DNA from: Methanomassiliicoccaceae archaeon
GTDB lineage: Archaea; Thermoplasmatota; Thermoplasmata; Methanomassiliicoccales; Methanomethylophilaceae
Assembly (NCBI GenBank): GCA_009786295.1
Contig: WQTN01000084.1
Span: 1 to 6,185 of the forward strand
Reading direction: 5' to 3'
DNA length: 6,185 nucleotides
The stretch's first letter is position 1; the number at the start of each line of letters is the position of its first letter. Made by a program: the position numbers and the translations under genes. Positions 1 through 4,277 of this stretch are shown here, one piece after another. The notes beneath the pieces were generated by a model, which was not told the origin of the DNA, did not search any database, and saw only the letters and a list, made by a program, of their open reading frames with translations.

Positions 1-854
1 GAGGTTATAAGTTTGGTCTTTGAACGCATGTGAGGATTCCAGGCGGGCAGATTCTCGATCAGGAATATGCTTTGCATGGCATCCAGATATTTCTTTAGTG
101 TGTTCGCGGAAAGAGTTCCCGATTCTCCCGCCGCATCCTTTCTTATTGTTTCCAATGGGGCATAGGTGGAGATGTTCCTTGCGATGGACTCTATTATGCG
201 CTTTACTGTCATAGGATCCATATTGCTGTCGTTGGCCCGGGAAATATCCGAATTGACTATTGCTTTCAGATACTGATCCACGGTGCGTGTGGCATCCTCT
301 TCTTTACAGTTCAGGCCTTCGGGCCATCCTCCTCGCGCGACAGCTGCGGCAAGACCTTCCACCGACAGATCGGAATGTCCTTCCACCTTATAACCGGGAT
401 TAAAAAGGCCTTTCAAAGACACCTTTCCGTTGGATTCGCCGGATTCGAATAAGCTCATTGTTCTCATGGTCAATCTGCCGATCCTGCCGGCACCCGAATG
501 GAGCGGTTCGGAGTCCTTCGGCGGAACTGACGATCCAGCAAGAATGAATTGTCCTCTCTTTCCTCGGTTGTCCACTACTGTCCTGACAGCATCCCAGATT
601 CCCGGAGCCAGTTGCCATTCGTCGATCAGCATAGGGGGTTCTTCGTCAAGAAAACCAAATGATCCGTTCTCCAGTAACAGATTGAGATAGTTTATTTGAT
701 TCTTATTCGTTATCGAAAGCACGCTTTTAGCGAACTCTTTTGAAGTTCTGGTCTTTCCGCACCACTTAGGGCCTTCTACTAGTATCGCTCCCATAAGCTC
801 AAGATGTTTCTGCAGCTCTTTATCAATGATGCGTTTTATGTATTTTTCCGCCAC
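1..854 (-). CDS. AAA_14 / DUF4143 family ATP-binding protein, 3' end off the window
   Basis: 284 codons are readable without a stop or frameshift. The C-terminus, probably another 120-150 residues in a family of roughly 400-430, lies beyond the left edge. Walker A is GPKWCGKT (residues 28-35). Walker B is PMLIDEWQ (74-81, with D78 and E79). A sensor-1-like strand FILAGSS (about 103-109) and the family signature HSGAGRIGRL (about 119-128) follow. The C-terminal DUF4143 region begins near 195 and includes ENLPAWNP (267-274). The start is GTG at 854, which gives the usual family opening (MAEKYIKRIIDKEL, short basic helix, then Walker A). The internal ATG at residue 21 would cut off that helix. 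No ribosome-binding site precedes GTG, but a TATA-like box lies about 27 bp upstream, which fits a leaderless mRNA. These proteins are widespread, often multicopy in archaea, and their cellular role is poorly known; mobile-element or toxin-like roles have been guessed. A/T-ending codons look commoner than in the ribosomal genes, which suits an accessory gene. Confidence 0.92.
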   Translation of the reverse strand, partial: MAEKYIKRIIDKELQKHLELMGAILVEGPKWCGKTRTSKEFAKSVLSITNKNQINYLNLLLENGSFGFLDEEPPMLIDEWQLAPGIWDAVRTVVDNRGKRGQFILAGSSVPPKDSEPLHSGAGRIGRLTMRTMSLFESGESNGKVSLKGLFNPGYKVEGHSDLSVEGLAAAVARGGWPEGLNCKEEDATRTVDQYLKAIVNSDISRANDSNMDPMTVKRIIESIARNISTYAPLETIRKDAAGESGTLSANTLKKYLDAMQSIFLIENLPAWNPHMRSKTKLIT

Positions 855-874
855 AATACTGGATATGCCTGCAA

Positions 875-885
875 TACTTAAATAA
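875..885 (-). promoter_or_regulatory. Putative TATA box of the ATPase gene
   Basis: On the minus strand the bases read TTATTTAAGTA, centred about 27 bp before the GTG at 854. That is the normal archaeal TATA-to-start distance, so transcription would begin at or very near the start codon. The box directly adjoins, and by a base or two overlaps, the first unit of the 23-bp repeat array. A protein bound to the array could therefore help or block TBP/TFB. Inferred from position and composition only. Confidence 0.45.
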
Positions 886-975
886 TTGACGATTTACACT
901 AAAATAAATTGACGATTTACACTAGATTTTGTTGATGGTTTACACTAAAATAAATTGACGATTTATACTAGGTTC
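884..975. repeat. Four tandem 23-bp direct repeats (putative operator array)
   Basis: An 18-bp core, AATTGACGATTTACACTA on the plus strand, begins at 884, 907, 930 and 953, a perfect 23-bp period with 5-bp linkers (AAATA, GATTT, AAATA, GGTTC). The cores at 884 and 907 are identical. The core at 930 differs at four bases (TGTTGATGGTTTACACTA). The core at 953 differs at one (ATTTATACTA end). On the minus strand, the direction of the ATPase gene, the core reads TAGTGTAAATCGTCAATT. The array lies 30 bp upstream of the ATPase start. A period of about 2.2 helical turns, with cores in one orientation, resembles an iteron-like or cooperative operator array. It is not CRISPR: the linkers are 5 bp and two of them are identical. 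Function is inferred. Confidence 0.85.
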
Positions 976-1152
976 CATACACCATCGCCGGCGGTCCGAG
1001 AACGTTTTCTTGTCTTTTCGGATTCTGCACCAGATCGCCTATGTTCTACGATGCGAAGCTGTTCTCAACAAGGCAACTGATTCTTCGGCAGGCTGAACAT
1101 GCGCTCTTCATCTGCATGAAAATACCGAAAACGTTTGTTCCGAATACCAGCA
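971..1152. other. Intergenic stretch without a recognised gene
   Basis: This lies between the repeat array and the stop codon of the methylthiotransferase gene. I recognise no gene or RNA. Three things can be seen. First, a minus-strand frame runs from an ATG overlapping the upstream stop (TAATG, ATG at 1153-1151) for 61 codons to a TAG at 970-968, interrupted by one TAG at 1048-1046. Second, T-rich runs on the minus strand just after the methylthiotransferase stop (TTTT near 1131-1128, TTTT near 1121-1118) could serve as a weak archaeal terminator. Third, AACGTTTTC (1001-1009) and GAAAACGTT (1127-1135) form a 9-bp inverted pair. The plus strand is also open from 972 to 1177, so open frames alone mean little here. 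The stretch could be a decayed gene or mobile-element remnant. Confidence 0.5.
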
Positions 1153-2388
1153 TTAAATGTCCAACACTCTTCCGATGAGATAGGTGGGTTCGCATCCGGT
1201 GACCTCTGCTCGGGCAAAGGATCCGACAGGCAGGTCCGAACGGACAGCAACAGGGCGGTAGTTCTGCGTCCTCCCGATCATCGTCCCCTCTTTGCCGATC
1301 TCGGTGATAAGTATTTTTTCGGTCCTTCCGACGATCTTGGAGTTGTTCGCATACTCCACTTCGTTCTTAGTCTCAGTAAGCTCTGCCGACCTGTCTTTCG
1401 ATATCCGTCCGTGAACAGGCTCCATCGACGCCGCTTCGGTCCCCGGCCTTGAAGAGAACCTTGTTATGTTCACCGTGTCTGCCTTCAGTCTCCTGATCAG
1501 TTCTACGCTCTTCCTGTGGTCGTCATCCGTCTCGCCGGGGAAACCCGATATCAGATCGGTGGAAAGGCTTATGTCGGGATATACGGAGCGGAGCCTGTCC
1601 GCGAGGCCTAAGAACTCCTCTGCGGAGTACGACCGATTCATTCTCTTTAAGATACGGTCGCTGCCGCTCTGCACAGGGATGTGAAGGAACCTGTAGATCC
1701 TCCGGTCCTTCATGACTTCCAGAAGATCATCCGCTATGGGCACCAGGCTGTCGGGGTTCATCATCCCTATCCTTATCATGAAATCTCCTTTGTTCTCAAG
1801 CATCCGTCCGAGCAGAGAGGGAAGGTCAGTGCCGATATCGATCCCGTAGCATCCTGTGTCCTGCGCCGTGACCAGTATCTCTTTCACTCCTTTTTCAACG
1901 ATCGAACCGAACCTCCGAACAAGACCTTCCGCATCATAGCTGGATAATCTGCCTCTTGCGAACTTCGTTATGCAGTACGAACAATCTCCCAGGCAGCCCT
2001 GGGCTATAGGAAGTATGTTGGAGCAATGCTTCTTTTCCGCATGGGGGGAGCCTGCGCCGTATCTTCCGGAGACCTCGGACGAGAACTCCGAGTAACGGTC
2101 GGGAGGTATTATCATAGAATCCGGCAGCCGGATCGTCACGCGGTTCGCCTGGACCTTTGCCATGCAGCCCGTGACGATCACCTCTTTCCCAGCCTTTCTG
2201 AGCTCGGACATGCGGCGGACCATCTTCTTTTCGGTGGTGTCCACCACGGTGCAGGTGTTGAGGATGATGATATCGGCGGATTCGGGAGAGAAAACTTCCT
2301 CATGCCCGAGCTTGCACATCATCTCAGAGAGCTGGTCGCCCTCTCCGTAGTTCATCGTACAGCCATAAGATTCCACGAAGTATCTCAT
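1153..2388 (-). CDS. tRNA N6-threonylcarbamoyladenosine(37)-C2 methylthiotransferase (e-MtaB/CDKAL1 type)
   Basis: 411 residues, full length for the archaeal MiaB-like group. The radical-SAM enzyme adds a methylthio group to C2 of t6A37, giving ms2t6A in tRNAs that read ANN codons, using two [4Fe-4S] clusters and SAM. The N-terminal methylthiotransferase domain (1-about 100) carries the three cluster cysteines C10 (ESYGC), C46 (LNTCT) and C75 (TGCMAK). The radical-SAM CxxxCxxC motif is C132, C136 and C139 in GCLGDCSYC. Further family motifs are TAQDTG (174-179), PVQSGSD (238-244) and TDLISGFPGET (277-287). A C-terminal TRAM RNA-binding domain spans about 350-408, including ILITEIGKEG. The start is ATG at 2388, which places ESYGCTMN correctly. 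Only 12 bp separate it from the aIF2-beta stop, so the two genes are probably co-transcribed. There is no clear Shine-Dalgarno sequence (TCGGATGTTGGC precedes ATG). All catalytic cysteines are present. Archaeal substrate specificity is inferred from family. The symbol mtaB is avoided because methanogens use it for methanol methyltransferase. Confidence 0.96.
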   Translation of the reverse strand: MRYFVESYGCTMNYGEGDQLSEMMCKLGHEEVFSPESADIIILNTCTVVDTTEKKMVRRMSELRKAGKEVIVTGCMAKVQANRVTIRLPDSMIIPPDRYSEFSSEVSGRYGAGSPHAEKKHCSNILPIAQGCLGDCSYCITKFARGRLSSYDAEGLVRRFGSIVEKGVKEILVTAQDTGCYGIDIGTDLPSLLGRMLENKGDFMIRIGMMNPDSLVPIADDLLEVMKDRRIYRFLHIPVQSGSDRILKRMNRSYSAEEFLGLADRLRSVYPDISLSTDLISGFPGETDDDHRKSVELIRRLKADTVNITRFSSRPGTEAASMEPVHGRISKDRSAELTETKNEVEYANNSKIVGRTEKILITEIGKEGTMIGRTQNYRPVAVRSDLPVGSFARAEVTGCEPTYLIGRVLDI

Positions 2389-2400
2389 GCCAACATCCGA

Positions 2401-3042
2401 TCATTTGTCAGAACGTTCGATCGTTATCATTCCGAAAGCAGTTTTTCCGGATATATTGGTTATTTTGACGTGCACTGTGTTGCCCTTTGTGCTTCCCGGC
2501 ACGACCACCGCATAGTCAAGATGCTTGCCGACGCCGTCCCCTTTCTTGCCTACTTCAGAGATAAGGATATCTATCGTATCTCCGACCCTGAGAACATTCT
2601 GGGCATCGGATTTCGATGCCTTCCTGACATTGATGGACCTTCTCGCGCCGCACGCTTCGCACTCCAAAATGAGGGTGCGGTCCTCCTTCACCATCTTCGT
2701 GTCGGGGAGCCCGCATTCTGAGCATATGACATATGTTTCGGTGTACGAGGATATCTTTTCATTGATGGAAGAGGTGGAGATTTTTGCCTTGAAGACCGCT
2801 CTGCGCCCCTCCACATTGCCGGGGGTGCCGAGTTCCCTGAGAAGGAACTGCAGAAGATGCTGCGGGTCCCTTCTGAGCTTGTCCGTCACGTCAATGAAGT
2901 TCCTGAAGACCGTCGTCTTCCCTTCCTGCAGTATCTCCAGTTCCGGAAGCTCGAACCTCTCGTGGTTCTCTATCGTCTCGGGAAGAACTTCTTTCGCCCT
3001 GTTAAGCAGGGCCATGTAATCGTCCGCCATCTTCTTCACCAT
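2401..3042 (-). CDS. eif2b: Translation initiation factor aIF2 subunit beta with C-terminal TRAM domain
   Basis: 213 residues. aIF2-beta joins the alpha and gamma subunits in the GTP-dependent factor that brings initiator Met-tRNA to the small ribosomal subunit. Residues 1-25 form the N-terminal helix that contacts the gamma subunit. The central alpha/beta domain (about 30-100) contains FRNFIDVTDKLRRDPQHLL and LRELGTPGNVEGRRAVF. A zinc ribbon follows with C107, C110, C128 and C131 (CSEC and CEAC). Plain aIF2-beta ends here at about 135-140 residues. This protein continues through a linker into a TRAM domain (about 149-208, including ILISEVGKKGDGVG). Longer TRAM-bearing versions exist, as I recall, in some euryarchaea. 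Two starts compete. ATG 3042 lies about 27 bp after a TATA box, as for a leaderless mRNA. ATG 3030 (MADDYMALL) matches the family opening better and has GGTGA 5 nt upstream. The gene is first in an operon with the methylthiotransferase and is divergent from rps12. Confidence 0.96.
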   Translation of the reverse strand: MVKKMADDYMALLNRAKEVLPETIENHERFELPELEILQEGKTTVFRNFIDVTDKLRRDPQHLLQFLLRELGTPGNVEGRRAVFKAKISTSSINEKISSYTETYVICSECGLPDTKMVKEDRTLILECEACGARRSINVRKASKSDAQNVLRVGDTIDILISEVGKKGDGVGKHLDYAVVVPGSTKGNTVHVKITNISGKTAFGMITIERSDK

Positions 3043-3063
3043 TATCCGTGCTTATTCACATCT

Positions 3064-3073
3064 TATTTATAAA
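3064..3073 (-). promoter_or_regulatory. TATA box of the aIF2-beta / methylthiotransferase operon
   Basis: The minus strand reads TTTATAAATA, close to the archaeal consensus, centred about 27 bp before ATG 3042. This implies a leaderless or very short-leader transcript. No other promoter is evident before the methylthiotransferase gene, which begins 12 bp after aIF2-beta ends. Confidence 0.65.
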
Positions 3074-3133
3074 GGTATGTCAGTTGACGTTTTACCTGTG
3101 TTTTTTGTTGTTCGCTCTTTTCTAGTAAGAGAC

Positions 3134-3142
3134 ATTATATAT
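3134..3142 (+). promoter_or_regulatory. Possible upstream TATA box of the rps12 operon
   Basis: The sequence ATTATATAT follows a purine-rich stretch (AAGAGAC) that could act as a BRE. Transcription would start near 3164 and give an mRNA leader of about 80 nt before the UUG start. It is either an alternative or a second promoter to the box at 3192. Confidence 0.4.
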
Positions 3143-3191
3143 CTAATCGAGCTAGCCAACCTCAAGGAAAGCTTTGCATCTGTGCATGAGC

Positions 3192-3200
3192 TTTAAATAT
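3192..3200 (+). promoter_or_regulatory. Likely TATA box of the rps12-rps7-EF-2 operon
   Basis: TTTAAATAT matches the euryarchaeal TTTAWATA consensus. The start site about 26 bp downstream, near 3222, would leave a leader of about 24 nt that carries the Shine-Dalgarno sequence at 3234. Choice between this box and 3134 cannot be settled from sequence alone. Confidence 0.5.
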
Positions 3201-3233
3201 GATAATAATAATCGCAAAAAATACTTCAAGAAT

Positions 3234-3240
3234 GAGGTGA
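3234..3240 (+). promoter_or_regulatory. Shine-Dalgarno site deciding the rps12 UUG start
   Basis: GAGGTGA is a strong match to the complement of the 16S rRNA 3' end. It sits 5 nt before TTG at 3246. It overlaps the in-frame GTG at 3237, making that codon an unlikely start, and favours UUG over the upstream ATGs at 3174, 3186. Confidence 0.75.
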
Positions 3241-3245
3241 AACGT

Positions 3246-3674
3246 TTGGGTAGAGGTCTATACACCGCAAGGAAAATGAAAGAGGACAGGCAGAAGTTCC
3301 GCTGGCTGGATCGTGGATACAAGAAGAGAGTACTGAAACTTAGGGAGAAATCCGACCCCCTGGAGGGAGCGGCCCAGGCACGCGGCATAGTGCTGGAGAA
3401 GGTAGGAGTGGAAGCGAAGCAGCCCAACTCTGCCATCCGTAAGTGCGTAAAGGTTCAGCTGATAAAGAACGGCCGTCAGATCACAGCTTTCGCGGTAGGC
3501 GACGGAGCCATCAACTTCATCGACGAGCACGACGAGGTGCTGGTGGAGGGTATCGGCGGCAGGATGGGACGTTCATACGGTGACATCCCCGGTGTACGTT
3601 ACAAGGTCATCAAGGTCAACAATGTCTCTCTCAACGAAATGGTCCGCGGAAGGACCGAGAAACCAGTAAGGTGA
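3246..3674 (+). CDS. rps12: 30S ribosomal protein uS12 (S12, archaeal type)
   Basis: 142 residues from a TTG start, the usual length of archaeal uS12 and the usual opening (MGRGLYTARK). uS12 lies at the decoding centre on the intersubunit face and shapes accuracy of tRNA selection. The first conserved decoding loop is QPNSAIRKCVKVQL (59-72), including K58, Q59, P60 and N61. It also shows DPLEGAAQARGIVLEKVG (37-54), GDGAINFIDEHDEV (85-98) and the second decoding loop GDIPGVRYKVIK (112-123), with the invariant C-terminal EKPVR. Extending upstream to ATG 3174 would add 24 residues (asparagine and lysine rich) that the family lacks. The gene heads an operon with rps7 and EF-2, the archaeal str arrangement. 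Its stop overlaps the Shine-Dalgarno sequence of rps7, which suggests coupled translation. Confidence 0.97.
   Translation: MGRGLYTARKMKEDRQKFRWLDRGYKKRVLKLREKSDPLEGAAQARGIVLEKVGVEAKQPNSAIRKCVKVQLIKNGRQITAFAVGDGAINFIDEHDEVLVEGIGGRMGRSYGDIPGVRYKVIKVNNVSLNEMVRGRTEKPVR
3668..3674 (+). promoter_or_regulatory. Shine-Dalgarno site of rps7
   Basis: AAGGTGA contains the TGA stop of rps12 and lies 5 nt before ATG 3680. It favours ATG 3680 over the in-frame GTG at 3671, which sits inside the site itself. Confidence 0.75.
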
Positions 3675-3679
3675 ATCAA

Positions 3680-4261
3680 ATGTCAGAGATTGTTGCTCAG
3701 AAAGCGCTCATATTTGGAAAATACGACACGTCCGAGATTATCGTCAACGATGGCGGTTTGGCAAAATACATAGACCTCACACCCACAAATGTGCCTCACT
3801 CGGGCGGAAAGCACGCGAACAGATGGTTCGGCAAATCCAAGCTGAGCATAGTGGAGAGACTTATCAACAACATCATGAGGACCGAGAAATACACCGGTAA
3901 GAAGATGAAGGCGTACAAGACCGTCTCCCAAGCGTTCGATATCATCGCGCTGAAGACCAAAAAGAACCCAATTCAGATATTCATCGAAGGACTGGAGAAC
4001 GCAGCACCCCGCGAAGAGGTGACGAGGCTCCAGTTCGGAGGCATATCCGTGCCCAAAGCAGTGGACATATCCCCGCAGAGAAGGCTCGACATCGCCCTGC
4101 GCAATGTGTGCACAGGCGTTGTCAAAGCATCCTCGAAGAGCAAGAAACCCATCTACGAGTGTCTGGCCGACGAACTGATGCTGGCGTCAAAGGGCGACAT
4201 GACCTCGTTCGCGGTCGCCAAGAAAGAAGAGATCGAAAGGGTCGCACAGTCGGCCAGGTGA
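3680..4261 (+). CDS. rps7: 30S ribosomal protein uS7 (S7, archaeal type)
   Basis: 193 residues from ATG 3680 (MSEIVAQKALIFGKYD). uS7 nucleates assembly of the 16S rRNA 3' major domain and forms part of the head near the E site and mRNA exit. Recognisable blocks are HANRWFGKSKLSIVERLINN, GKKMKAYKTVSQAFDI, NPIQIFIEGLENAAPREEV, the FGGISVPKAVDISPQRRLD segment and the C-terminal helix ending ERVAQSAR. Length and the extended N-terminal region are archaeal/eukaryotic (S5e-like) rather than bacterial. Five bases separate the rps12 stop from this start, and 16 bases follow before the EF-2 start, so all three genes are surely one transcript. Autoregulation by S7 is known in bacteria; nothing here shows it. 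Confidence 0.97.
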   Translation: MSEIVAQKALIFGKYDTSEIIVNDGGLAKYIDLTPTNVPHSGGKHANRWFGKSKLSIVERLINNIMRTEKYTGKKMKAYKTVSQAFDIIALKTKKNPIQIFIEGLENAAPREEVTRLQFGGISVPKAVDISPQRRLDIALRNVCTGVVKASSKSKKPIYECLADELMLASKGDMTSFAVAKKEEIERVAQSAR

Positions 4262-4265
4262 TTCC

Positions 4266-4270
4266 GGGGG
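4266..4270 (+). promoter_or_regulatory. Weak Shine-Dalgarno site of the EF-2 gene
   Basis: GGGGG lies 7 nt before ATG 4278. It fits the anti-Shine-Dalgarno less well than the sites of rps12 and rps7. The following AATATAA has a TATA-like look but is too close to the ATG to drive this gene as a normal promoter. Confidence 0.45.
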
Positions 4271-4277
4271 AATATAA

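Noticed and set aside
400..690. Overlapping plus- and minus-strand frames near the left end
   Set aside because: Both are out of frame with the ATPase gene, which reads without interruption through the region with Walker B and the HSGAGR signature.
884..975. Short CRISPR-like array
   Set aside because: Linkers between cores are 5 bp and two are identical. There are no unique spacers and no cas genes in the window.
972..1177. Plus-strand frame open from 972 to 1177
   Set aside because: It ends inside the 3' end of the methylthiotransferase gene on the opposite strand, has no ribosome-binding site before its first ATG near 1041 and resembles no family I know.
2026..2721. 231-codon plus-strand frame
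   Set aside because: It runs antisense across the methylthiotransferase and aIF2-beta genes, both firmly recognised. It is arginine/histidine rich with no known motif.
3115..3131. CTCTT ... AAGAG inverted pair as a terminator or operator
   Set aside because: A 5-bp stem with a 7-base loop between divergent genes is too weak, and no transcript is expected to end there.
3174..3245. N-terminal extension of uS12 from ATG 3174 or 3186
   Set aside because: Archaeal uS12 begins at the MGRG block. The extension is lysine/asparagine rich, overlaps the TTTAAATAT promoter element and lies upstream of the strong Shine-Dalgarno site.
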